A DNA stretch of 26,834 nt from Physocladia obscura. Its lineage: Eukaryota; Chytridiomycota; Chytridiomycetes; Chytridiales; Chytriomycetaceae. The stretch lies in contig JADGJH010000170.1 in assembly GCA_027596945.1 (NCBI GenBank), positions 1 through 26,834 on the forward strand. Reading direction: 5' to 3'. The translations under genes were made by a program, and so were the position numbers. The notes below the pieces were generated by a model that saw only the letters and a program-made list of their open reading frames with translations, did not search any database and was not told where the DNA came from. This document shows positions 1-13,687 of the stretch, in pieces. Position 1 is the stretch's first letter, and each line of letters begins with the position of its first letter.

Positions 1-862
1 AATTTGAGGCACAGAATTGGGCATATTAAATTGTTGTTCTATTCTTGGAAATAAATAATAAGATTCTAAACTAAATTTACTTCACTGAACCAATTCCACT
101 AGTTCAAGTGAATCCAACTTCACAAGATTCAACACAAGGTACTTTTATTTTAATCACAATTGTCTTAAAAAATTAAATTAGCAATTCAAGAGAATATTGC
201 AAAACTGTCAACCAAGATTCTTCAAAATTTAATGAAATCTAACAAAATAATCAAATGTAGAGTATTTATATATTCTTCTGCTGTTTATTTGGTGAAGATT
301 GGGAAAAATTTGAATCAGATGTTTTGACTTTACTGGTAAATCACTGAGACAGATCAGGTGCTCCAAACAAAGCTCAAATTGCAGAGATCATTACAAAACT
401 ACAACTCACACATCTATAACAAAAAGCTGAGCACTTTATTTAACAAAATTGGGCAAATTACCTGCTTCAAACTGAACAACTTCATCAATTAGAATCCAGC
501 ATTTTGAAGGAATCTCCACAGCACATTTACTTTCTATTTCTTGAAAAAATTATGGAACAGGAGACTTTTAATCAACTTTGTGAGACTGCTGATACTGCTA
601 AAAACTTTTTGGATGATGTTGAGCATCAGAGCAAAACAATTCACAGGACCATCAGAACCCTATGCTAGCAAATGAAGAACATGAGAAATTCAATGTGCAC
701 AAAAAGATAAATCATGGCTGGATTCAAGAGAACTTTATGTCCAATTTTTCTAAACAAAAATCATACCCATGCAAATGACTGTGATCAGGATCAAGACCAT
801 TCGAGAAACTCAAATTTTAAAAGCAGCAAGGAATAAAAAAAAAATAATAATCCCAACTTTTT
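1..862. other. AT-rich region with no intact gene
   Basis: I see no intact coding region here. The stretch is AT-rich with many stops in all frames. The only structured signal is one plus-strand frame open for 74 codons (444-665), listed separately. It borders a decayed transposase on its right, so it is probably part of a repeat-derived block. Confidence 0.6.
357..668 (+). pseudogene. possible decayed gene, family unknown
   Basis: One frame reads as protein-like sequence from 357, is broken by TAA at 417 and 441, then stays open from 444 to the TAG at 666. The open part is rich in Q, E, L and K with a helical, coiled-coil-like pattern, for example NFLDDVEHQSKTIHRTIRTL near its end. There is no start codon in context and no recognised domain. 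It may be the remains of a gene carried by, or inserted beside, the transposon relic. It could equally be chance openness in AT-rich DNA. Confidence 0.25.
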
Positions 863-1777
863 TTATTTATAGCTCATTGCACTGACACTTTGTCCATGTC
901 CAATTTGCAGATAAAATTGTATTGTACTAACATAACCACATTTACAAAATATTGGCTGCATACCAAATGCGCAAACTTTGCAAATGTAGTAGCAACTGTA
1001 ATGTGTAAATTTTTTCCAGTCACACTGCCTTCTTGTAGTCTCAGCCTAGTTATCCTTTAAGGATCCCCAAAAAAAAATTTCAATGGGGTTGAAGACTGGA
1101 TGATCCAGGAGAGTGTGTGTGTTTCCAGCATTTGAACATTATAGTAAGTGGAGTGGGTCTCTTACTCTATTAACTAGTGAACACACCAGTTTCTTCTCAT
1201 TGGTTCTCTGTTGATTCTGTTGGCAGGTAATATGCAGGAAGGAAGATTGGAATAATTTCTGTAGAGTGAAGTTCCATGATGAGTTTTGCTGATTGATGAA
1301 TTTGCACTCAATCCAGAATCCACACTGAGTTTTATGCTGGATTCTGTTATATTTTTTATGTTTGACAGCTAACTGGAGGCAATGGGATGTGAATTTTGTT
1401 TTGTTGAATGTGCCCTCTGTTTGAAAAGCTTCCAGAAGCCCATTGCTGTTGATGAAGCAAAGAAGAGAAATGTGAGGGAGGCACTTATACTCACTATGTA
1501 AATACAAATTTGTTCCCTTAAAAGCATAGCTGCACTGTCTCAGCATTTTCTGGCTATCAAATGACACTTTGCATCTCTGATTTGCATAGCACATCTTCCA
1601 CTTAAGACCTGCAGCATGAATAATTTGCCAAATATGGGAGATGCTGATTGAGTTGTGCCATCTTTCATGAAAAGCCACTTGCACTTCATCTAAAAAGGAA
1701 AGCGATTTTTCAGTAAAGTATTCCACCAACCACTGCTTCTGAAGGGCTGAAAATTTGCATTCAACTGTTTTTCTTGA
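863..1777 (-). pseudogene. decayed IS630/Tc1-like DDE transposase
   Basis: This is a relic of a DDE-type transposase of the IS630/Tc1-mariner kind. The minus-strand frame from about 1777 to 1139 gives a helix-turn-helix-like segment (FLDEVQVAFHERW, then SISISHIWQIIHAAGLKWKM), typical of the N-terminal part of these enzymes. It is followed by LLCFINSNGLLEAFQTEGTFN, which resembles the first strands of the DDE core. A second frame, 1047-1140, carries SNAGNTH then HPVFNPIEIFFWGSLKD, matching the usual 'DNA.iH ... P.fNPIE..fs.lK' region. Beyond an in-frame TAG at 1046-1048 the same frame runs to TAA at 863-865, ending with a Cys-rich stretch and CGY, as in some family tails. Frameshift, stop codons and missing core segments, including the first catalytic Asp region, make it inactive. 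No intact terminal inverted repeats were identified. Confidence 0.7.
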
Positions 1778-2219
1778 CTATCTGCCAAATGGGCCATCAA
1801 CTGTTGGACCCAACAAGTTATTGTTCAAGCTGACTTGTTGTAGATGGAACCAATTTTTTCTGCAGACAGTTGGTAGCAGTAGTAGTTGTAAAGAGCATGG
1901 GCTCTGGTGCTGCTGCTTGCATACATTGAAGTTGCTTGTGTTTGAATAGCTTCCATTTTCTCAAATTCAAAACTGCAATCTCAGAAAGAGACATTTTCAA
2001 AAAAAAGAACAATATTTATTTTTGCAGATGGAAATTTGGCATTGACACAATAATATATAGCTGCAGCTGCAATTTCAAAAACTTGCAATTCAAGCATCCT
2101 GAATATCTATTGCTGTATTGCTTGGTATTTCACTCAAAATTATTCATTAGTATAAATAACATTCTGTGAAAAAAAATATTTTGGTCTCACTCAAAGAGGC
2201 CAAAAGAAGAAAATTGAAA
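1778..2219. other. intergenic, no gene recognised
   Basis: This AT-rich stretch lies between the transposase relic and the 3' end of the mitochondrial carrier gene. Short open frames exist on both strands (up to about 77 codons), but none has a recognisable motif and they overlap each other. It probably contains the outer part of the decayed element plus the carrier gene's 3' flank. Confidence 0.5.
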
Positions 2220-3309
2220 TCACAAATTTCGAAAAAGCAGCAACGAAGTGCCAACTGCTATTAAAACAACAAGGAGCGCAATACGTTCGCTCTCCAAAAA
2301 ATTCACTACGTTCAAAATTTTCTTGATTTGTTCCAATGCTAGAAACGTCAACACAGTTTGTGGTCCCAGTCGAACAAAAGCCGGTGTCCTGTTCCCACCA
2401 TGAATAATGTTAAGTCCATAGGAAAATAAATTAAAAGTCGAACCATCCGTTAAAAAACGCACTATATCCTTCATTATGCGAAATTTTTTGAATTGCATCA
2501 ATAGCTCCACTATATAACTTTTTTTTTTCGCTTTGCGACATCAAACGTGATTTGACAACATCTACAGGAGAACATAATGTGGTGGCAACCAACGCACCAA
2601 CTATCGAAGCAATAAACTGAACAAAAATACTATCTGAAAATCCGGCAGATCCAATCATTTCGTTTTTGACTGTGTCAAATGTTGCTATCTGGCCAGCAGT
2701 CATTAGAACTGCGCGCAAAATATTGGCAGAAAGTCCGTTAAAAAGCGCGAAAGGACCTTCTTTTGATACGATTGCAATTATTCCTGATATTACATTTGCA
2801 TAATTTCGACGGTCCGTCGGTGGCAGCTTTCCGTCGATCTGCATTCTGCATCGAATGTTTTGATCTTATTGAAGAGACCAGAAACTGAACAAACCTGACA
2901 TTCACCAAATCAGCAGGAGATCCCGCAATTCCTCCAACGATGCCGCCAGCTGTCGCAGCAAAAATTCTTACCAACAATGGCGATGAACCGAGTAGAGCTG
3001 ACGACATGAGTAGCGTTTTCACTTGATCATCTGTTAAGAAAGTATATCAAAATACTATAGGTGAATATAGCTAGACGCACAAACAGCAAATCTTGCCGAT
3101 GAATAAGTCAACTGCCGTAGAATTGCTGCATCGACACCCTTATAGAGAGTCAGCAATCCGCCGTCCTCTTTGGAAATGGCAATGATCAATTCGCCTGAAG
3201 ATATCGCTGTAGGAGCAGTTTGCAAACGCACTTTAAGTGAATCGAGCGGATGCGTTGCCACTGACGCGAGTGCTGAAGCAACTCCGCCCATCCACCAACT
3301 CTGTGCCAT
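2220..3309 (-). CDS. DIC1: mitochondrial dicarboxylate-type carrier, 4 exons
   Basis: Solute carrier of the inner mitochondrial membrane (SLC25 family). The closest match I can recall is the dicarboxylate carrier, which exchanges malate or succinate for phosphate. Exons are 3309-3081, 3030-2895, 2845-2444 and 2388-2220; introns are 50, 49 and 55 bp; the product is 311 aa. All three carrier signatures are visible: HPLDSLKVRLQ (residues 20-30), SPADLVNVRMQ spanning the exon 2/3 junction, and SPVDVVKSRLM in exon 3. The second signature followed by IDGKLP and RRNYAN is close to DIC proteins and favours that subfamily over oxoglutarate or oxaloacetate carriers. The C-terminus is odd: after GPQTVLTFLALEQIKK, where DIC proteins normally stop soon, there is an extra tail of about 30 residues with a 17-residue hydrophobic run (IALLVVLIAVGTSLLLF). 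Transport specificity is inferred from similarity only. Confidence 0.9.
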
Positions 3310-3384
3310 GTTTCTGTTTCACAAAACTATAACAATTTTTTTCTGGCTGTGTTCTTTATTGTTGCCAAATCAAAACTAGATTCT

Positions 3385-4177
3385 TTAGTGGTGGGCGTCA
3401 GCCTGCTCGTACTTGTACGCGTTTCCTGAATTCAATGATAAATCAATACTTTTGCCTCAATCCATAATAATAACATACCGCAATGTGGGCATCTGTCAAC
3501 CCCACGGTGTGAACGCAATGTCAACCAGACGGTTTCATGAGTATCAGCAGGGAATCCTGTAGTAATGCGTTGAGTAACTCAATTAAAATGATGAACATTC
3601 GTGACGTGATAAAATTAACCTGTGCATCCAAGGTACTTTTCAGGGTCAGAACCACGAACAATAAATGGATTTTTGGCAGTTGGCTTCGAGGTTAAGACGT
3701 ATGGTTGCATGTCCTCCCACGGCTCCTCGCCTTGCAGGCGCTTCACGTATTCGTAACGTTCATTACCGGTAGCGACTTCCCAGTTGTGTGGAATCTGACC
3801 GGGGGCACGGAAACCGGGAATGGGCAAGTTGTACGGGTCAGAATCGGAGCCTGCCCAAAATTTGATGAATATCACATTACAAAAGGCGAAAAGACAAAGT
3901 GAAGAGTAAACGGCGCCGAATGGAACACGGCATTAGCAAAAATTTAGCAATAAGTTCGCAATAAGTTCGTAGAACAGAGAAGGATGATGGATTTGCTTCA
4001 TGAGTCACGGTGACTCGAACAGACATCATATCCTCAGGATTGGGGCAGTGGACGCAGCAGATAAAACCCACCGTGTGGCTTCTCAGTTCTTGCGACGGCA
4101 GCAGCTGAGAAAGATCTGGCTGAGAAACGGCGCAATGCTACGAGGGATACTGTTTGTGATGAACGAAGGATAAACAT
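3385..4177 (-). CDS. COX4: cytochrome c oxidase subunit 4/Vb precursor, 4 exons
   Basis: Nuclear-encoded zinc-binding subunit of complex IV (yeast Cox4, animal COX5B), on the matrix side of the inner mitochondrial membrane. Exons are 4177-4072, 3850-3620, 3556-3479 and 3425-3385; introns are 221, 63 and 53 bp; 151 aa. Exon 1 encodes an Arg/Ser/Ala-rich, acid-poor presequence (starts MFILRSSQ, includes LRRFSARSFS) that suits mitochondrial import. The mature part has the family's IPGF and HNWEVATGNERYEYVKRLQGE segments. The expected zinc ligands are present: Cys in KYLGCTG, His in ADTHETVW, and two Cys in RCPHCG. It ends with the usual His-rich tail (DAHH). The start 4177 is the first ATG giving a basic presequence in frame with the spliced body. 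Only 63 bp separate it from the upstream CYB5D1 stop. Confidence 0.93.
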
Positions 4178-4240
4178 TTTTGGCAATCTTTCAACACACA
4201 AAAATGCAAAATTGAAAAAATGAAGTGCAACCTACAACAG

Positions 4241-5168
4241 TTATGCAATTGTAAGGTCATCACTGAACACAGAGAACGCGTTAGAAACTTAGTGCCATAA
4301 ATTGAATAAACAATTTTCCAACCTGAAGTACAAATGGATTGTGGGAAGATATTGCTCTTCGTCCATTCCGAGTTTTTCCATCAGTGGACCTTCGTCTTTT
4401 ATTCCGTTCTCATCCAGAGAAGCTGTCATATCCAACAACTGTCCGAGACGTTTCCACATGTACCCTTTTGCATGCGCATTTAAAGACAAAAACCTGTCTT
4501 GAATTGCCGACAATTTCTCCTCAATACAAACCTAATCAAGACATATTCAAAAAGCGAAAAAAAAATTATAAGCCAACTGAACTTCAACAATATGCTCGTC
4601 CTGGGTTAACGTATTTTTAATAATAATTTTTCGTGTTCTAGACCCAAGCTTCCCAATACAGTATTGTTCTTTATCTAACCACCATGGCGTCCGCACGCCA
4701 TAAACATCCCAATCAGCACGAGGAAGTGGCGGAGGCACATGCAAGAAACGACCTTCCGGTGTGTATCCGATTATCGATCCTGTCAATGGGTTGACACAGC
4801 TTTTTAACTGTAGTTTATGAAGGATATGAAATAAAATTAAAGGGTGTAAAAATTGCGTGAAAATATATAAAGTGCTTACATCGCCAGTTTTTGTAAACCA
4901 ATGTGAAATATCTCGTCCTGCATTTTTTAATATTGGTGCGAGAAGTGGATCACCTGAAATTCCAAACCGTGTATTTTTAAATCACTTTTTATAACAAGTC
5001 AATTGGAGAACCTTTCCGCTCATCGGCAAGCACTGACAAGTCGTAGACGTTTCCATACCAGGACAGCCACAGGTCATATGGAGCATTATGAGCCTCTACT
5101 TCTGCTGGTGTATAGTATTTTTTTAAATCTGGAGGCGTTTTTGTGCGCGGTGTTGATGCGTTTGACAT
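4241..5168 (-). CDS. CYB5D1: cytochrome b5 domain protein 1 (ciliary), 5 exons
   Basis: Homologue of CYB5D1, a cytochrome-b5-fold protein of the ciliary axoneme, linked to the radial spoke and control of beating. Exons are 5168-5012, 4953-4880, 4807-4583, 4531-4323 and 4262-4241; introns are 58, 72, 51 and 60 bp. The product is 228 aa, the length I recall for the human protein. The N-terminus has KYYTPAEVEAHNAPYDLWLSWYGNVYDLS, the b5-like core. Then come GRDISHWF and VNPLTG...GRFLHVPPPLPRADW. The C-terminal half has a ubiquitin-like character (RTRKIIIKNTLTQDEHIVE, ENGIKDE). The last exon is only 22 nt and supplies SDDLTIA; without it the frame would read through to a different end, so splicing is supported by similarity to the known tail. 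An alternative upstream ATG (5234) is in frame, but 5168 fits the family better. Confidence 0.9.
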
Positions 5169-5266
5169 TGTCTGATTTTTTTGATGAGCATTCTCGAAAC
5201 CAAAATAAGTGACTTGCGGAAATTCGCGCATCACTCTATTTTATAGCACATTTCAAATTTTACTAC

Positions 5267-5277
5267 GTTGTCACAAC
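5267..5277. promoter_or_regulatory. GTTGT-C-ACAAC palindrome upstream of CYB5D1
   Basis: An 11-bp near-perfect inverted repeat (GTTGTCACAAC) lies 99 bp upstream of the CYB5D1 start, inside the 162-bp gap below HIS7. It loosely resembles the half-sites of an RFX X-box, a motif found near ciliary genes, but it is shorter than the classical X-box. Function is inference only. Confidence 0.2.
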
Positions 5278-5330
5278 CACGTTAAAAACTTCAGAAATAA
5301 TAGTAAGTATTTATGGTTATGTTCTAATAC

Positions 5331-7285
5331 CTACAGAGGCAAATCACTTTTTCTTGCCTCAAAACCTTTGGACATCATTTCCTCCTTAACTTCAATAATT
5401 TTGACCTCCTTTCTGTGAAATATTCCGGCGGCAAGCGCCGCGTCAACATTAGTTGCTCTAAAGACTTCAGTGAAGTGCTCAGGCTTTCCGGCACCAGATG
5501 AAGCAATAACCGGAATTTCAACGTTCTGTTTCACAAGATTTAGAAGTCCATGATCAAATCCACTGTTTGTTCCATCTTTATCCATGCTGTTTTATTCCAA
5601 GAGTGGAAATTAGTATTATTCCAACAATAAAATGAATCAAACTAACCAATTGCATAAAATTTCTCCAGCGCCAAGTGCTTCGCAGGCAACAACTAGTTGT
5701 TTTACATCCAAATCTCGACGTTCTCTACCTCCTTTGACTGTACATTGATACCAGCAAAGAGTTTCGCCTTCTGGACCAACATCTCCACCTGAAACTTCAA
5801 CAATAGTATGTCCACTTGCTTCCGCAATATTCTTTACATAGACACGCTTCGGATCAACAGAGATTACCACAGCTTGTGCTCCATAAACACGGCTAATCTG
5901 CTCAATCGATGATGTCCCGTCTCCACGACCACCGTTCCGATACCACGCCTCTGCCGCAAACACCGCGTCGCCGCCAATAGATACTTTGTCTGCACCAGAT
6001 CTGAAATATTCACTGGCAACTTCAAGTGCCGTTGCGGTTACTCGACCAGTTGTCGCATCAACAAGGTTTCGAATTCCACCGCCAACAGTCAAGGGCACAA
6101 ATACACGTGCACTTGCGCGTCTTACAACTTCGAGCATTGAGTCATCTGCAAGAACACTACCACGGAAGGATGTGATATTGAGAAACGTGATTTCGTCAGC
6201 ACCCGCGACATAGTAATCAGCGCTTAGGTCAACTGGTTTTCCGAGGTTACGCACGTCACCACCTGAGTTCTGAGATTCGCGTACATCGTATTGGTCTCCT
6301 TTTGTAACAACTAGGTCACCAGCATCATTACTTCGAACATCGAGGCAAGCAATGACGCGGCGACTTAGATGGTGTGGGACAACTGCAGAAAGCGGAATAG
6401 TTGTCGCTGGAGTTTCCTTGCAAAACTCTGCAGTTGAAGCGCGCAAAAAAGACGAAAGAAGCTTGAGGCCAGCAGTTCCAGATTTCTCTGGATGAAATTG
6501 CGTCGCAAAAATGTTTCCAAGCTTGACGGATGAAATGAATGTTTCATTATGATAACTTGTAAGTGTACACGTCCAGCCTCCAGGAAGAATTGGACGCGAT
6601 GAATTGGCGATGTATATGTCAGCAGGTGCGATCGCGGCGAATGAGTGGACAAAATAATATCTGGAAATTCTAAAGTCAATTTTGATTTTTTTCCAAAATA
6701 AAACCAACCTTGTATCATCACCACCATGGTTTAAATACTCTAGCGGAGAGTCTGGACCAACTGTAACAGCAGCGTTCCAGCCCATGTGAGGAACTATAAA
6801 TTCAATCATTCAATTTTACATTGTACATTTTTTCAAATGCGTTGAACACGAATGTGTCTCACCAGACTTTTTCTTTCCGTCACCGGCATTTATCGAGAAC
6901 TTTGCGATTGCATATTTAATTAAGCCAAGACCCGCCACATCTTTCGACTCTTCCGATGATTCAAACAAACATTGCATTCCAATACAAATTCCGAGAAAGG
7001 GCTTTCCTGATGCAAGATAATCACGAAGAGGCTGTTCAAATCCCTTTGTACGCAGAGACTCAAGTGCAGATCCAAATGCACCAACGCCAGGGAAGATGAT
7101 TTTCTGTGATTGATAAGATTACAAGTTCAGAAGAATAAAGTACACACATCAGCTTTGGAAAAGTCATCAGCAGAAGTTATCGGATGAATTTCGAAGCCCA
7201 TTTTATTGACCGCATTGACAAGAGATCGCACGTTTCCAGCGCCATAGTCTAACAAATAAACTGACGTTTTTGATGGTTCACTCAT
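5331..7285 (-). CDS. HIS7: imidazole glycerol phosphate synthase (HisHF fusion), 5 exons
   Basis: Bifunctional enzyme of histidine synthesis. The glutaminase half makes ammonia, and the cyclase half uses it on PRFAR to form imidazole glycerol phosphate and AICAR. Exons are 7285-7148, 7103-6863, 6793-6709, 6660-5647 and 5586-5331; introns are 44, 69, 48 and 60 bp; 577 aa. The N-terminal class-I glutamine amidotransferase has YLLDYGAGNVRSL, nucleophile Cys86 in GICIGMQC, and His211/Glu213 in FHPEK. The cyclase half has catalytic Asp262 in ACLDVRS and Asp424 in ISVDPKRVY, plus phosphate-binding glycines in VGGGI and SSGAGKPEHF. The long insert with KGGRERRDL is typical of the eukaryotic fusion. 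The start MSEPSKTS is chosen because the amidotransferase domain begins directly after it. No TGACTCA/TGAGTCA Gcn4 site is visible in the 98 bp upstream. Confidence 0.97.
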
Positions 7286-7383
7286 TTGTGATGATTCGAA
7301 AAAAAATTGGAAAGCATCCCACAACATAAATAACAAATTTCTTTTTAAATTAAACACAGGAAAAGTGAGAACGAAAGGAGAAA

Positions 7384-11377
<3,994 letters not shown>

Positions 11378-11486
11378 TGTGAATGCGAGATCAGATTCGG
11401 CTGATTTATTTGCAAATCGAATTACGGGTAATTACGTGATGATAAAAATTGTTAAAATCAGATTGTCATTAAAAATAGTGGAGAGT

Positions 11487-12082
11487 TTAACTGGTTGGTT
11501 TCTTCTTCATTAATGTGCCCGATTCGTGACCCATATTTTGCAACAAAGCTTCCATGAGACGCAGCATCAGGTCATAATTCAAGTGCTTCATTTTGCCGCC
11601 CCGAATACGGTAGTCCATAACGTACTTAAGACCTTCAAGAATGTCCATCAGCGTAAAACCATCTGTAGCGTTAACCTCAACCAAGTCAACAACATGAATA
11701 TCGATTTGATGCTCGATACTTGCTATTATTACAGTTTTCGGCGATGAGTAATCATCACACTTGATAATACCTGTTTTCTTTTTGTTTGTTCTTTTCGGCT
11801 CCTACCTTGACCATCCAGCTTAACTGACACTGAGCGCATTTCGGCGGGATGTTCAAACGGCTTTAATGTTGGTGCTGCATCGACGACATTAAACGCAAAG
11901 CCAACATTCAGTGTTGGATGCGCTGTGATATTGGTGACATTATCGATAAGAACAATATGCTGATTCGATTCAGCGTCAACGAGACCAAGCGGAACTATTA
12001 TACTGGAATTTTCTGCTTCCTGTGCGTCTTTAGAAGTCAGAAACTCGGCGGATTCATTGTCTATGTTCGTGGGTTTTGGCAT
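11487..12082 (-). CDS. unrecognised 186-aa protein, 2 exons
   Basis: I do not recognise this gene with confidence. Exons 12082-11806 and 11770-11487 join across an unusually short 35-bp GT-AG intron (11771-11805) to give 186 aa. Without splicing the first frame stops after 117 aa with an Arg/Lys-rich nonsense-like end, while the second frame has good coding character, so the join is favoured. The N-terminal 25 residues are polar. The middle is strand-rich (SSIIVPLGLVD, IVLIDNVTNITAH), and a helical C-terminus follows (TLMDILEGLKYVMDYRI, LMLRLMEALLQNM), ending with basic KKKPTS. There is no signal peptide, membrane segment or Cys cluster. The pattern of a strand-rich core followed by FTLMDILEGL weakly recalls a fungal domain of unknown function (DUF6699-like), but this is a guess. 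It sits between the ATPase and CHMP2, both on the same strand. Confidence 0.6.
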
Positions 12083-12280
12083 TCAGTTGTGTTTATTTTT
12101 TTTGGTCAATCGTCACAATTGCAAAAAGAACAAAAAGAATACCAAGCCTATCAACAAGTTCCAAGGCTAGAACGTGGCACAGTTTCAATTTTTTAATAAT
12201 AATCTTCAACATCTCCAAATCCCCTTTCCTTAAGTATTCTGAAATATTTGAAAAAAACTGAAGATTTTATTTCGGTAAGC

Positions 12281-13405
12281 TCAATTGCCGCGGCGGAGGT
12301 TATTGAGTCTTTCTTGCAACGACGCATCGCCACCAACCAGCATTGGCTCTTCCGCAACAGCCGCGACTTTTTGTCCTCCGAGTTTAGTTTGCGGTACTTC
12401 CGCAAGCTGTAAACATATAAAATGATGAAAATTGAAATATAATTTATCAGAAACTTACAGATTGGTTTACATTGACACCAATTTCGTCAAGAATTTGATT
12501 GACAATTTCATCAGACTCCGCTTCATCTTCTTCCTCGTCAATGTTATCTTTTTGAAGTAAAATTAAAAATTAAAAATGAAAATAATAATACAGTAAATAT
12601 AGAATAAATAAACAGAAGAAAGTAAAACGATCAGAAATATCACCATCAATGGCATCATTCATCATTTCTTCCTTCATATCCATGATATCGCTCTCTTTTT
12701 CGAAGTCCATCATAATTTTCGTCAATTCGGGTAAATTTACAGCTTTATTCATTGACCGCATCGCTTTTGTGACACCTTTCATTGCATCAGCCATCGCTTG
12801 ATTAGAACTCATTGTCTGTAAGTAAGAAACAAATTCTTGTTACCACTGAAATTAGACAATAACATTTCTCAATTCAATTATTATTCTTCTCCTTATTCTC
12901 ATTATTATTGTTACTATTATTATTATCGGTCGATTTATTTATTATTGCTGTTCGCTTGATCGCTGGCATCACATTAAAGGAAAATAAAAACCTGAATTCT
13001 CAAACCGACAGCCTGCAATTGAGTGCGCATTTGGTAAAACTTTTGAATGTATCGACGCGTGCGAACCAAATCTTTGGCCATGATTTTGCAGGCATTCTAG
13101 TCAAACATCAAAACAAAAAAAAGTCGAAAGAGAGTGAGAAGGATAAATATAATATAACTGAAACATATATGGACTCGCTGACTGCTGTGGCGGCGCAAGA
13201 TATATAATATATATATAGGTATAGAATAAAAACTAACCATTTGGTTATTTTTAGCCATTTTTTTAATATCGACAATGAGTTTCTTTTCTTGGGTTTCGAG
13301 TTTAGTTCTTTCTCTGTCGAGATCGCGCACAGCCTTATTGAGACTGCGCTGGTGCTCTTTGAGTCGTTGTGCAGGAGTCTTGCGAGGGCCAAATAGAAAC
13401 TCCAT
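12281..13405 (-). CDS. VPS2: ESCRT-III subunit CHMP2/Vps2 (Did4), 5 exons
   Basis: ESCRT-III component that polymerises on endosomal and other membranes for inward budding and scission, and recruits the Vps4 ATPase. Exons are 13405-13238, 13096-12992, 12815-12644, 12547-12459 and 12406-12281; introns are 141, 176, 96 and 52 bp; 219 aa, close to the about 220 aa of the family. The N-terminus MEFLFGPRKTP and the basic helix LDRERTKLETQEKKL match CHMP2A. MAKDLVRTRRYI, AMADAMKGVTKAM and MDMKEEMMNDAID are near-identical to family blocks. The C-terminus turns acidic (NIDEEEDEAESDE) and ends in LQERLNNLRR, a MIT-interacting (MIM1-type) helix for Vps4. The two long introns hold no other gene that I can see. 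It is divergent from the snRNP gene starting at 13688. Confidence 0.95.
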
Positions 13406-13687
13406 TGTGGAACTCCGCCTTTATTAGTCACCAAATAGTTTTCGTTCCAGTTACAGTTGTATTTAATATTATTATTTGCCGTTTGCTGCCGTTGCGACTA
13501 CGATTATGGGAAGAAAACCGAGAATTCAATTAGAAAGACAAGTTTCGAGGTGGAAGTTCAGGAATAGAATGGAATCAAATAGAATGAATGCAATTAATTT
13601 CAACGCAATGCATTAGGGGTGGTGAGTCAGTTCGCGCGTGCGTGGGCGTGTGCGTGTTCAGTGTTGTGTTGTGTTGTGCGTATTGTG
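13406..13687. promoter_or_regulatory. divergent promoter region, VPS2 / snRNP gene
   Basis: This 282-bp region separates the start codons of VPS2 (minus) and the snRNP gene (plus) and must hold both promoters. Its right part is unusually GT-rich for this window (CGCGTGCGTGGGCGTGTGCG, then about three GTGTT units at 13661-13678). It includes one TGAGTCA heptamer (13623-13629), an AP-1/Gcn4-like site by sequence. The same place reads GGTGAGT, a consensus 5' splice donor, so a 5'-UTR intron is an alternative explanation. No TATA box is obvious near either start. Confidence 0.5.

Noticed and set aside
5169..5234. Upstream in-frame ATG codons for CYB5D1 (MMREFPQ...)
   Set aside because: They would add 22 residues not seen in the family. 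The 5168 start gives the expected 228-aa length.
7286..7383. Gcn4-type general control of HIS7
   Set aside because: No TGACTCA or TGAGTCA is present in the 98-bp upstream gap.
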